NCBI GenBank assembly: GCA_039029275.1
Contig: JBCCGL010000016.1
Location: 55,271-119,270, forward strand
Reading direction: 5' to 3'
DNA from: JBCCGL01 sp039029275
GTDB taxonomy: Bacteria > Pseudomonadota > Gammaproteobacteria > JBCCGL01
DNA length: 64,000 nucleotides
Shown: one piece after another, positions 49,186-57,345 of the stretch
Numbering within the stretch: position 1 is the first letter of the stretch
Layout: each line of letters opens with the position of its first letter
Position numbers and translations under genes: made by a program
Notes under the pieces: model-generated
Seen by the model: the letters and a program-made list of their open reading frames with translations, nothing else
Told to the model about the DNA's origin: nothing
Database searches by the model: none

Positions 49186-50226
49186 TTACAGCTGAAACCT
49201 TCGCCTGTACTCGCTCGGTGAAGTTCCCGTTGATCTGATGAACGACCGCCGCATGCGCTCTTCGTTTTGGAATCCGCATCGGTGAGCGATCGACTTTATT
49301 CTTATATCAGTTGTTTCCAGAAGCTCGCGTGCTGCTTCGATCCTTAAACACTCCACTGCCTTTGCCGGCGTTGTTCCCATTGTTGCCGAAAATACTCGCT
49401 GGAAACTGCGGACGCTCATATTTTCGAACTCAGCGAGGCGATCCACGTTTAAATTGCTCTGAATGTTTTTCGAGATCCATTCATAGAGCCGCTCAAACCT
49501 GTTGGGCCGGTCTCGATTTTGACGATCCAGCGCGGGGCTGAACTGCGACTGCCCACCGGGGCGCACCATGTAGGTGACCAGCGATTGCGCAAGTTCAAGC
49601 GCCGCCGGCTTTCCGCAGTCTTCCGCTACCATAGCGAGGGTCATATCCAATCCCGCGGTGATTCCCGCCGACGTCCAAACGTTGCCATCCTTTATGTAGA
49701 TCGGGTCGGGTTCAACGGTCACATTGGGAAAATCCTGAGTGAGGTGAGCGCAGTCTTCCCAGTGCGTTGTTGCTCTGCGGCCATCAAGAATGCCTATCGC
49801 CGCAAGAATTAATGCCCCGGAGCAGACCGAGCAAACGCGCGTCGCTTGCTCTGCCAACGTCGACACTTGCCGTAGAAAAGCGTCATTGTGCATCACATCG
49901 TTTGCGCCATTACCGCCCACCACTACGAGCGTGTGAATCTTGCGGTTTGCCCAGTTGTCCATGGCAACGGTATCAATAGACACCAACGTATCAGTCAAAA
50001 CTTTACCGCCGTCGAGCGATGTAATCGCAGTTGAGTACGCGAGTGCATTGGTGGATGGATGCCTGGCTCCGGCGAACACTTGCAACGGCCCAGCCAAATC
50101 GAGCAGGACAATATTCGGATAAATGACAAAGACCACGTCAAGAGATCGGTTGTTTGCTTTCGTTCGCTTGGCGGGAAAAGAGGGCTTATTGACATTTATG
50201 CCATTCATATCGTCGGCAGTATACAC
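49186..50226 (-). CDS. GlxA-type regulator (DJ-1/PfpI + AraC helix-turn-helix)
   Basis: The 346-residue protein joins an N-terminal DJ-1/PfpI-like domain (about 28-205: DVVFVIYPNIVLLDLAGPLQVFAGA, CSVCSGALILAAIGILDGRRATTHW) to a C-terminal AraC-type DNA-binding domain (about 238-345: RFERLYEWISKNIQSNLNVDRLAEFENMSVRSFQRVF... FIRSTGTSPSEYRRRF). GlxA-type regulators control amino-acid, betaine or carnitine catabolism. Starts at 50226 and at ATG 50208 (MNGINVNK) are both possible. The divergent DJ-1-like gene and perhaps the aldehyde dehydrogenase are likely targets; this is inference. Confidence 0.88.
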   Translation of the reverse strand: MYTADDMNGINVNKPSFPAKRTKANNRSLDVVFVIYPNIVLLDLAGPLQVFAGARHPSTNALAYSTAITSLDGGKVLTDTLVSIDTVAMDNWANRKIHTLVVVGGNGANDVMHNDAFLRQVSTLAEQATRVCSVCSGALILAAIGILDGRRATTHWEDCAHLTQDFPNVTVEPDPIYIKDGNVWTSAGITAGLDMTLAMVAEDCGKPAALELAQSLVTYMVRPGGQSQFSPALDRQNRDRPNRFERLYEWISKNIQSNLNVDRLAEFENMSVRSFQRVFSATMGTTPAKAVECLRIEAARELLETTDIRIKSIAHRCGFQNEERMRRSFIRSTGTSPSEYRRRFQL

Positions 50227-50272
50227 ACATCAAAAGTTTGCTCAGTTCCAAAATTTGTCACGAGGTGATGAT

Positions 50273-50887
50273 ATGAAAACACTCGCAGCCCTGGTATTTC
50301 CCGGCTTTCAAACCCTTGATCTCTATGGCCCGATTGAAATGCTCGGAGATCACGATGAGGGTTCGGTGGACATCAAAATTGTTGCTGAAACGCTTGAGCC
50401 TGTCCCCAGTTATCACGGTAACAAAACGGTCGTTGATCGGACGCTGGCGGATAGCACCGACTACGATCTTGTTCTTATTCCTGGCGGAGACAGCGCGCCC
50501 GTGAATCCTGTTAATCGGGCTGTGAATGATTGGATTATCGAAACGTCAAAAAATGCCGAGTATGTGATGGCAGTTTGTACCGGCACGATTTTGCTGGCGA
50601 CGACCGGGCTTCTGGATGGGCGGCGAGCGACGACCAACAAAAAGGATTACACCGCGACGATTCCGTTTGGTCCAAATGTTGAATGGGTGCCGCAGGCGAG
50701 ATGGGTGGAAGACGGCAAGTTTTTTACGTCGTCAGGTGTGTCCGCAGGGATGGATATGAGTCTGGCAGTTATGCAGAAACTGTTTGGCGAATTGGCGGCA
50801 AGCGAGATCGCACGGGGTGCCGAATACGAGTGGCACAAGGACCCTTCGTGGGATCCATTTTCAAAACTTGCCGGACTCGTTTCCTAG
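50273..50887 (+). CDS. DJ-1/PfpI-family protein
   Basis: This 204-residue protein has the DJ-1/PfpI fold with the nucleophile-elbow Cys C102 in AVCTGTILLATTGLLDGRRATTN, and opens with LAALVFPGFQTLDLYGPIEMLG. This is close to the sensor half of the GlxA-type regulator next door, from which it may have split, and to isonitrile hydratase-like proteins. The ATG at 50273 follows GAGGTGATG. It has no DNA-binding domain. Enzymatic (hydratase or glyoxalase-like) or sensing roles are both possible. Confidence 0.85.
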   Translation: MKTLAALVFPGFQTLDLYGPIEMLGDHDEGSVDIKIVAETLEPVPSYHGNKTVVDRTLADSTDYDLVLIPGGDSAPVNPVNRAVNDWIIETSKNAEYVMAVCTGTILLATTGLLDGRRATTNKKDYTATIPFGPNVEWVPQARWVEDGKFFTSSGVSAGMDMSLAVMQKLFGELAASEIARGAEYEWHKDPSWDPFSKLAGLVS

Positions 50888-50981
50888 CATTTCAAAACGC
50901 ACAGTAAGCGCGAAGCAATCTTCGCGATTTGGCCGAACCGCGCGCTTGGTTAAGCTGTTTCTGGTCGTTGAATGGCGCGGA

Positions 50982-52472
50982 TCAGTATTTGATCCACGTG
51001 GTTTTTAATGCGGTGTATTTATCAAAAGCGTGAAGCGATAAATCACGCCCAACACCTGATTGCTTAAATCCACCAAAAGGTGTCATTGGCGAGAGTGCGT
51101 CAACCGTGTTCACCGATACAGTGCCCGCCTTCAGTGCGTCGGAAACACGGTGCGCGCGTGACAGGTTGCTTGTCCACACCGACGCGGCAAGACCGTAAAT
51201 TGTATTGTTTGCAATTGCGACAGCTTCTTCTTCCGCGTCAAACGGAATGACGCCAAGCACTGGCCCGAAAATTTCATCGCGCGCGATTACCATATCATTT
51301 GCCACGCTGTCGAAAATCGTTGGCACGACATAGTTGTTCGAGCCGTTAATTTCCATTTGCTCGCCGCCCACTTTTAATGTCGCTTCTGTTTTACCTGTCT
51401 CAATGAGTTTCATGATCCGATTAGTCTGATTAGCGTCAACTATCGCGCCCATTTTACTACTCGGATCGAGCGGATCGCCGGGTTGCATATCGGCCGCCCT
51501 CGCGATGAGTTTTTCAACGAACTCGTCTTTGACAGCGCGCTCGACCAACAAACGCGAATTGGCCGAGCACACCTCACCTTGATTAAAAAATATTCCGAAC
51601 GCAGCCATGTCCGCTGCCGCATCAAGATCGGCGGTGTCGGCGAACACCAGGTTAGGGCTTTTGCCTCCGCATTCCAGCCACACCTGCTTCATATTTGATT
51701 GGCCTGAGTAGCTAAGGAAGTATTTGCCGACCTCGGTTGACCCGGTAAAGGCGATGCAGTCGATGCCCATATGTAACCCCATCGCCTTACCCGCGGTTTC
51801 GCCAAACCCGGGGACAACGTTGAGCACACCTTCAGGGATGCCTGCTTCAATAGCCAATTCGGCAAGGCGCAAAGCCGAGAGCGGAGACTGTTCGGCAGGT
51901 TTGAGCACAACGGAGTTGCCTGCGGCCAGCGCGGGAGCGCATTTCCAGGTCGCCATGTCGAGAGGGAAATTCCACGGTACAACAGCGCCAATAACACCGA
52001 GCGGCTCACGACGGATCAAGCCCAGATTGCCCTGTCCCAAGGGTGCGATTTCATCAAACACCTTGTCGATAGATTCAGCGTACCACTGCCAGATCGCGGC
52101 GGCTCCGGGCACATCGACGTTGTAAGCGTCCATTACCGGTTTGCCCATATCAAGGGATTCAAGCAGAGCAAACTCTTCGTGGTGCTCAAGAATCAAACCC
52201 GATAAGCGCAGAAGCACCGTTTTTCGCTCTGATGGCGTTTGACCGGACCACACGCCCGAATCAAACGCCTGGCGCGCGTGTGCAACCGCCTTATCCACAT
52301 CGCGCTGATCGCACGCCGCAACCTGCGCGAGTACTTCGTTGTTGCCTGGATTAACACAGGCGAAGGTCTCTCCGCTTAGAGAGGGGATAAACGAACCGTT
52401 GATGAATGCGAGATCGCGAAATTGGATATGTCGTGATTTTTCGTGCCAATACTGATGGGTTAATTCGGTCAT
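50982..52472 (-). CDS. NAD(P)-dependent aldehyde dehydrogenase (PuuC/KauB-like)
   Basis: This 496-residue ALDH has the catalytic Cys C302 in FFNQGEVCSANSR and Glu E267 in WLECGGKSPN, with the cofactor motif FTGSTEVGK (242-250) and PWNFPLDMATWK. The general shape and the C-terminal PFGGFKQSGVGRDLSLHAFDKYTALKTTWIKY match gamma-glutamyl-aminobutyraldehyde and related amino-aldehyde dehydrogenases (PuuC, KauB). Such enzymes can oxidise 4-guanidinobutyraldehyde, the AruI product, so it may complete the arginine pathway from a distance; this is only inference. Upstream lies a 350-base gap with a possible Fur box. Confidence 0.88.
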   Translation of the reverse strand: MTELTHQYWHEKSRHIQFRDLAFINGSFIPSLSGETFACVNPGNNEVLAQVAACDQRDVDKAVAHARQAFDSGVWSGQTPSERKTVLLRLSGLILEHHEEFALLESLDMGKPVMDAYNVDVPGAAAIWQWYAESIDKVFDEIAPLGQGNLGLIRREPLGVIGAVVPWNFPLDMATWKCAPALAAGNSVVLKPAEQSPLSALRLAELAIEAGIPEGVLNVVPGFGETAGKAMGLHMGIDCIAFTGSTEVGKYFLSYSGQSNMKQVWLECGGKSPNLVFADTADLDAAADMAAFGIFFNQGEVCSANSRLLVERAVKDEFVEKLIARAADMQPGDPLDPSSKMGAIVDANQTNRIMKLIETGKTEATLKVGGEQMEINGSNNYVVPTIFDSVANDMVIARDEIFGPVLGVIPFDAEEEAVAIANNTIYGLAASVWTSNLSRAHRVSDALKAGTVSVNTVDALSPMTPFGGFKQSGVGRDLSLHAFDKYTALKTTWIKY

Positions 52473-52822
52473 GGGGGTCTCGTGTTTGGTCTGAGGCGCT
52501 GCCTATCGCGGAATGTTAACGGGCTGGAAAAATATCCCGTTTTTGTTGGATTGGGTTAAAAATAGGTGAAATGTTGATAAGATTATTGCTAATCATTCTC
52601 ATTGACATATATATTTAGACATAACAAGATCGCGTTGATCAAGTTGTGTTTATCCCTGAGTCGAACCTCACCGTTGCGAGTTCGCCTGCATCCGTCGCAC
52701 GTCAGTCGGACCTGCATTCGTCGACGGATAAGCAGTTTGGATGAGGCCGCGAGCCGCGCATGCATGGCGGGCGGATTATCAGGAAAGAAAAACCTTACAC
52801 ACACCCGTCCGAGGGCTATTGC
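52473..52822. other. Divergent gap between aldehyde dehydrogenase and ankyrin genes
   Basis: The region should contain both divergent promoters. Visible elements are the Fur-box-like sequence at 52582-52600 and TTGACA at 52602-52607, which has no convincing -10 at the right distance. I saw no coding potential that I trust and no RNA gene. Confidence 0.4.
52582..52600. promoter_or_regulatory. Fur-box-like sequence
   Basis: The 19 bases match the classic Fur consensus GATAATGATAATCATTATC at 14 positions, 10 of 11 in the right half (TAATCATTCTC). It lies immediately before TTGACA. The left half is weak, so this may be a partial or chance match. Confidence 0.4.
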
Positions 52823-53266
52823 ATGAGTCAAGTTGTTCACGATGGCGTAATCAAGCGTTTTTTGGCCGCTGCCGCGCTTGGGCAGGTCGCGATGGTTCGT
52901 TACTTTATTGAACAGGAAGGTCTAGATCCGGACGCGACATACAACGGCAAGCCCACAGCTTTGTGTTACGCGGTTCTGAAACCAAATCACGAGCTGTTGG
53001 ACTACTTGATCGGATTGGGCGCAGACCTTGAAAGTGTCGATAAACTCGGCATGCGCCCGCTGCACTACGCGGCGATGGGCGGATGCCTGTATTGCGTGTC
53101 GTACCTGATCGCGCAGGGCGCGCAAGTCAATGCTGACAGCCACTCGGGAAAAACAGCTCTAACGGTTACTGAAGGTAAGCCGCACTTGGCAGAATGCCGG
53201 GAGTACCTGCTGCATTTGACAGCAGCGAATGACGCGAGTGGAATTCCACAGCGCGCATTTCACTAA
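52823..53266 (+). CDS. Small ankyrin-repeat protein
   Basis: This 147-residue protein has about three ankyrin repeats: LGQVAMVRYFIEQEGLDPDATYNGKPTALCYAVLKPN, HELLDYLIGLGADLESVDKLGMRPLHYAAMGG and CLYCVSYLIAQGAQVNADSHSGKTALTVTEGK. No signal or membrane span is seen, so it should be cytoplasmic and bind a protein. The ATG at 52823 follows GAGGG; the longer frame from 52760 is less likely. Small ankyrin proteins often sit beside catalase in other bacteria (AnkB type), but no catalase is here. Its 3' end is overlapped by a short reading frame. Confidence 0.78.
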   Translation: MSQVVHDGVIKRFLAAAALGQVAMVRYFIEQEGLDPDATYNGKPTALCYAVLKPNHELLDYLIGLGADLESVDKLGMRPLHYAAMGGCLYCVSYLIAQGAQVNADSHSGKTALTVTEGKPHLAECREYLLHLTAANDASGIPQRAFH

Positions 53267-53354
53267 ACGCAAAGCGCTGGCTGCGTTACAGGTTGAGGCA
53301 TTTCGTCGCGACGCAACCCTGAAAAAATTAGTTGAAATGGCTAACACCGAATAA
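53229..53354 (+). CDS. Short open frame overlapping the ankyrin gene, uncertain
   Basis: ATG 53229 opens a 41-residue frame (MTRVEFHSAHFTKRKALAAL..., ending MANTE) in another frame than the ankyrin gene, reading past its stop. The composition is plausible for a basic helical peptide. It may be a real small gene, or it may be the original C-terminus of the ankyrin protein lost by a frameshift. No ribosome-binding site is visible. Confidence 0.25.
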   Translation: MTRVEFHSAHFTKRKALAALQVEAFRRDATLKKLVEMANTE

Positions 53355-53753
53355 TACGAGTCTGGCGCTTGCTTCTTTGACCTTGAATAAGCTTGTGCGT
53401 ATCCTGCGGCTGCGCAATTCGCGGTTGGTAGGTTGTGGCAAACCGATTTGGGTTTAGAGCAAGTTCGCATGTTTGTCCTCAGTTTTCAGTTCAACGTTTC
53501 TGCTGGGGCGCGGGTGACTTGAGCGGTTTCTTTACTACTCCAAAATCCTGATGATCGCGCTTGGACGAGTCCCAGGCCAATCAATCTGGTAAACCGTTTA
53601 CCCCCCGCGCCGTAACTCGAATTGACAGCAACTCGTCACCGCACCTCGATACAGCCTAATGAGTTTCTTTCGTGGTGACATTGCTGTTTGTGCAAAACGT
53701 GCCGCAATCTAATTTCATTCGCAATCGGCCATGGTTTTCTGAGGAGACAGACG
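53355..53753. other. Gap before the tetronate operon
   Basis: About 400 bases with no gene that I can support on either strand. The promoter for the following operon should lie here. I saw no clear terminator, tRNA, repeat or operator. Confidence 0.4.
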
Positions 53754-54650
53754 ATGACAACAACTGCGGTATTCGGGCTTGGTGCTATGGGTTACGGCAT
53801 GGCAAGTTCCTGCCTGCGCGCGGGTATCACCACTTACGGGTTCGATATCGTTCCGGCTCTGATTGAGCGATTTCAAGCCGACGGCGGAGCTGTTGGAACG
53901 CTCGACGAAGTGTCGGCGAGTCTGGATGTGGTTATCGTTGTTGTCCTCAACGCGACTCAAACCGAACAGGTTTTGTTTGGTGAATCTGGTGTTGTTGCGA
54001 AATTGCGTAAAGGCGCAGTGGTAGTCGCCTGTGCCACAGTATCGCCCGATTTTGCGCGAGATATGGAGTCGCGCTGTGCGCAGTCAGGCGTGCTGTACAT
54101 AGATGCACCGATTTCCGGTGGTGCCGTCAAAGCGGCTTCTGGGGATTTGTCGATTATGGCTTCGGCCACACCACGCGCGTTTGCCGCGGCTCAACCAGTA
54201 TTGGACGCCACCGCGCAAACGGTGTTTAAACTCGGTGATAAGGCTGGTCCGGGCTCGGCGATGAAAGCGGTCAATCAACTACTGGCGGGAGTGCATATCG
54301 CGACCATGGCAGAAGCGCTCACGTTTGGTATGACTCAAGGTGTCGAGCCCGAGCAGTTCGTTGAAGTGATTTCCCAGTGCGCGGGTAACTCCTGGATGCT
54401 TGAAAATCGCGCACCGCATATTGTGGATGGCGACTACACACCGCTCAGCCAGATCAATATTTGGCCTAAAGACCTCAGCATTGTTCTGGAGATGGCCAAA
54501 TCAGCCGGGTTTAGCGCGCCGATCACGGCGGCTGCTTTGCAACAATACATGGTTGCTGTAGGCATGGGGTTGGGGAGTGAGGATGACGCTGCGCTGGCTA
54601 AGGTCTACGCACGCAACGCTGGCTTGAAATTGCCCGGAGACAGCGAATGA
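53754..54650 (+). CDS. ltnD: LtnD-like tetronate (threonate) dehydrogenase
   Basis: This 298-residue enzyme of the 3-hydroxyisobutyrate dehydrogenase family has the N-terminal NAD loop VFGLGAMGYGMA, the substrate loop DAPISGGAVKAASG and the catalytic Lys in GPGSAMKAVNQLL. Followed by otnK, otnC and otnI, it matches L-threonate dehydrogenase, oxidising the acid to 2-oxo-tetronate. The ATG at 53754 follows GAGGAGA at good spacing. It is the first gene of a tightly overlapping four-gene operon. Confidence 0.9.
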   Translation: MTTTAVFGLGAMGYGMASSCLRAGITTYGFDIVPALIERFQADGGAVGTLDEVSASLDVVIVVVLNATQTEQVLFGESGVVAKLRKGAVVVACATVSPDFARDMESRCAQSGVLYIDAPISGGAVKAASGDLSIMASATPRAFAAAQPVLDATAQTVFKLGDKAGPGSAMKAVNQLLAGVHIATMAEALTFGMTQGVEPEQFVEVISQCAGNSWMLENRAPHIVDGDYTPLSQINIWPKDLSIVLEMAKSAGFSAPITAAALQQYMVAVGMGLGSEDDAALAKVYARNAGLKLPGDSE

Positions 54651-55879
54651 AGCTTGGCTGTATCGGTGACGATTTCACCGGCTCGAGCGATCTGGCCAAT
54701 ACGTTGGCTAAACAGGGAATGCGCGTGGTGCAGTATACAGGTGTCCCCTCAACGGCTGCCGCGCATGAGGTGCAGGCTGGCGTTGTCGCGCTGAAGTCAC
54801 GCTCAGAAAACCCTGATGTCGCAGTGGATAAATCGTTAGCGGCGCTCGATTGGTTGCAGGCTCAAGGGTGCGAGCAGATTTTCTTCAAATATTGTTCGAC
54901 GTTTGATTCGACACCGCAGGGCAACATCGGTCCCGTGGCCGATGCATTGGCCGATGCGCTGGACGCGCACAAGGTCATCGTGTGCCCGGCGTTTCCCGGA
55001 ACCGGGCGGCAACTTTTTCAGGGGCACCTTTTTGTCGACGATAAGCTGCTGAGTGAAAGCGGCCTGCAGAATCACCCTTTAAATCCTATGACCGACCCCG
55101 ACATCCGACGTTGGCTGGCTCTGCAATCGCGTTACCCGATTGGTCACGTTTCGGCGCACGTGGTTTTCCAAGGGGTGGATCAGATCACAGCAGCTCTGGA
55201 GACCGAGCATCAAGCGGGTAAACGCCTCATAGTGGTGGATGCGGTGCGCGACGAAGATTTAATGGGTATCGGCGAAGCCGCCAACGGGCTCAAATTAATT
55301 ACCGGCGGTTCCGGCGTCGCGCTGGGCTTACCGCGCAACTTTGGCTGCAGGCCGGGTGATGTGCAGTGGCAGGGTCAAGCAGGTAAGGCCGTTGCCCTGG
55401 CCGGGTCTTGCTCTAAGGCCACACGAGTTCAGGTTGCAAATCATGCCAATCGCAATCCCGCGCGCGAAATTTCCGTTGCCGAGGTGATCGATGGCCGCCG
55501 TGGTGCTGAAGAATATGTCGACTGGCTGATCGCGCAGGACGGGGTGCCGCTGCTGTATTCCTCAACCGATCCCGCTAGTGTGAAGCGCGTGCAGGAACGG
55601 TTTGGACGCGAGCGTGCGGCCGAGGTTCTGGAACGGTTTTTTGCGGAGGTTGCGCGTGGCTGCGTTGCAGCTGGATGTGCGCGCATGATTGTTGCGGGCG
55701 GTGAGACGTCAGGTGCCGTGATCGAGGGCCTCGAAGTGCATGCGTTGGAAATCGGACCCGAGATCGATCCGGGCGTGCCCTGCCTGCGGGCGGGTGATAA
55801 TCTGGTGGTCGCGCTCAAATCCGGAAACTTTGGCGGTGAAGATTTTTTCGAAAAAGCTAACGCAATGCTTGCATCATGA
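54647..55879 (+). CDS. otnK: OtnK-like 3-oxo-tetronate kinase
   Basis: This 410-residue protein belongs to the four-carbon acid sugar kinase family (DUF1537). The N-terminal segment GCIGDDFTGSSDLANTL binds the sugar acid, FKYCSTFDSTPQGNIG is the next conserved block, and the C-terminal part has VAGGETSGAVIEGL and PCLRAGDNLVVALKSGNFGGEDFF with the ATP site. It phosphorylates 3-oxo-tetronate at C4. The gene overlaps ltnD by four bases (ATGA) and the next gene similarly. Confidence 0.92.
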   Translation: MKLGCIGDDFTGSSDLANTLAKQGMRVVQYTGVPSTAAAHEVQAGVVALKSRSENPDVAVDKSLAALDWLQAQGCEQIFFKYCSTFDSTPQGNIGPVADALADALDAHKVIVCPAFPGTGRQLFQGHLFVDDKLLSESGLQNHPLNPMTDPDIRRWLALQSRYPIGHVSAHVVFQGVDQITAALETEHQAGKRLIVVDAVRDEDLMGIGEAANGLKLITGGSGVALGLPRNFGCRPGDVQWQGQAGKAVALAGSCSKATRVQVANHANRNPAREISVAEVIDGRRGAEEYVDWLIAQDGVPLLYSSTDPASVKRVQERFGRERAAEVLERFFAEVARGCVAAGCARMIVAGGETSGAVIEGLEVHALEIGPEIDPGVPCLRAGDNLVVALKSGNFGGEDFFEKANAMLAS

Positions 55880-56523
55880 ATGAAACTAAACTGCGCGATC
55901 AGATTTGTGAACTTGCAAAATCCCTGTTTGATCGTGGTCTCACTCACGGAAGTACGGGTAACATCTCGGCGCGAACCGACGACGGCGGCCTGTTGGTTTC
56001 TCCCACGGGCACAAGCTTTGGGCGACTCGACGCGGCAGCGCTAAGCCGCTTTGATGCTGCGGGCAATCATATTGATGGCGACTCGCCAACCAAGGAGATG
56101 CCGCTGCACGCAGCGTTTTACGATACGCGCTCGGTAGCCGGTGCCGTCGTGCATTTGCATTCCTGCCACGCCGTTGCATGGTCGACGATGCCGGATCTGG
56201 ATGACGATAATTTTCTGCCCCCGATCACCCCATACTCGATTATGCAGCTCGGGCGCGTAAAACTTTTACCGTTTTTCCTGCCCGGTGATCCTGCCATGGG
56301 TGATGCAATCCGAGGGTTGGCGGGCAAACACTCCGCCGTGATGCTGGCCAACCATGGACCTGTTGTCGCGGGTAAGGATGTGATGGCGGCCTGTAACGCA
56401 ATCGAAGAGTTGGAGGCGACCGCCAGACTGGCGCTGCTGCTGCGCGGTGTCGACGCGCGGATGCTTAACTCAGACCAGATAAACGCGGTCGTCACTCGGT
56501 TTGACGTGAAATGGGAAAGCTGA
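55876..56523 (+). CDS. otnC: OtnC-like 3-oxo-tetronate 4-phosphate decarboxylase
   Basis: This 215-residue class II aldolase/adducin-family enzyme has the family segments GLTHGSTGNISAR and LLVSPTGTSFGRL, the zinc-binding HLHSCHAVAWS and a third His in MLANHGPVVAG. In this operon setting it decarboxylates 3-oxo-tetronate 4-phosphate to dihydroxyacetone phosphate, feeding central metabolism. It overlaps otnK (ATGA) and the next gene by 13 bases. The operon order suits the reaction order. Confidence 0.9.
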   Translation: MNETKLRDQICELAKSLFDRGLTHGSTGNISARTDDGGLLVSPTGTSFGRLDAAALSRFDAAGNHIDGDSPTKEMPLHAAFYDTRSVAGAVVHLHSCHAVAWSTMPDLDDDNFLPPITPYSIMQLGRVKLLPFFLPGDPAMGDAIRGLAGKHSAVMLANHGPVVAGKDVMAACNAIEELEATARLALLLRGVDARMLNSDQINAVVTRFDVKWES

Positions 56524-57269
56524 GGTTTTCCGCGAATTTAGGTTTTCTCTGGACGGAGCACTCTCTGCCAGATGCGATTCGCGCTGCCAAAGCGAACCAC
56601 TTCGATGCGGTTGAATGCCACTGGCCATATGCGACTCCAGCGGACTCTGTCATCGCCGCGCTGTCGGAGACCGGTCTGTCAATGCTCGGACTCAATACGC
56701 ATCGCGGAAGCGCTGGGGATAATGGCCTGGCCGCGCTCCCGGGACGCGAAACTGAAGCGCGCGCCGCCATAGACCAAGCCATCGGTTACGCAGATGCGAT
56801 AGACGCAGACGCAATTCATGTAATGGCCGGGCTCTCGAACGGTGTCGCGGCGCTTGAAAGTTTTGTTGAAAATCTCAGCTACGCGGCCGCTCGCACCGAT
56901 CGCACAATTCTTATCGAACCTTTGAATCGGCACGACGCGCCTGGCTACTTTCTCAACACAACGGATCAGGCCCAGAAAATCATATCGGACGTGAATGCGC
57001 CCAACCTCAAATTGATGTTCGATTGCTACCACGTCGGGCGAACCGAGGGTGATGTTTTAACCCGACTAGCGCGTTTGTTACCCATTATTGGGCACATCCA
57101 ATTCGCATCGGTACCTGATCGGCGGGCGCCGGGCGTCGGCGAACTCCATTATCCCACCATATTTGCCGCAATTGAGGCGCTCGGATGGACTCGCCCACTT
57201 GGCGCTGAGTACAAGCCCAATGGTGCGACAGAATTTGATTTGGACTGGTTAGTCGAGTATCAGAGGTGA
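56511..57269 (+). CDS. otnI: OtnI-like 2-oxo-tetronate isomerase
   Basis: This 252-residue TIM-barrel protein belongs to the hydroxypyruvate isomerase/xylose isomerase-like family, with FSANLGFLWTE, AVECHWPY, NTHRGSAGDNGLAALPGRE, ILIEPLNRHDAPGYFL and LMFDCYHVGRTEGD, where the Glu, Asp and His residues bind metal. In tetronate pathways it converts 2-oxo-tetronate to 3-oxo-tetronate between LtnD and OtnK. It ends the operon, 77 bases from the 3' end of the opposing valS gene. Confidence 0.88.
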   Translation: MGKLRFSANLGFLWTEHSLPDAIRAAKANHFDAVECHWPYATPADSVIAALSETGLSMLGLNTHRGSAGDNGLAALPGRETEARAAIDQAIGYADAIDADAIHVMAGLSNGVAALESFVENLSYAAARTDRTILIEPLNRHDAPGYFLNTTDQAQKIISDVNAPNLKLMFDCYHVGRTEGDVLTRLARLLPIIGHIQFASVPDRRAPGVGELHYPTIFAAIEALGWTRPLGAEYKPNGATEFDLDWLVEYQR

Positions 57270-57345
57270 CTTCCTCACTCGCCGGGTTTTGATCAATCCG
57301 ATTCAACACGGGTTTACAGCCGCACCCAACATGAATCAGTTGTTC

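Noticed and set aside
50982..52472. Aldehyde dehydrogenase as a member of the arginine operon
   Set aside because: It could act on the AruI product, but it lies 35 kb away with no copy of the TTGAAC-type operator that I could find upstream, so the link is only noted as a possibility.
52589..52840. Minus-strand open frame (83 codons) in the gap before the ankyrin gene
   Set aside because: It crosses the likely promoter and Fur-like sequence and encodes an Arg-rich product with no signal or family.
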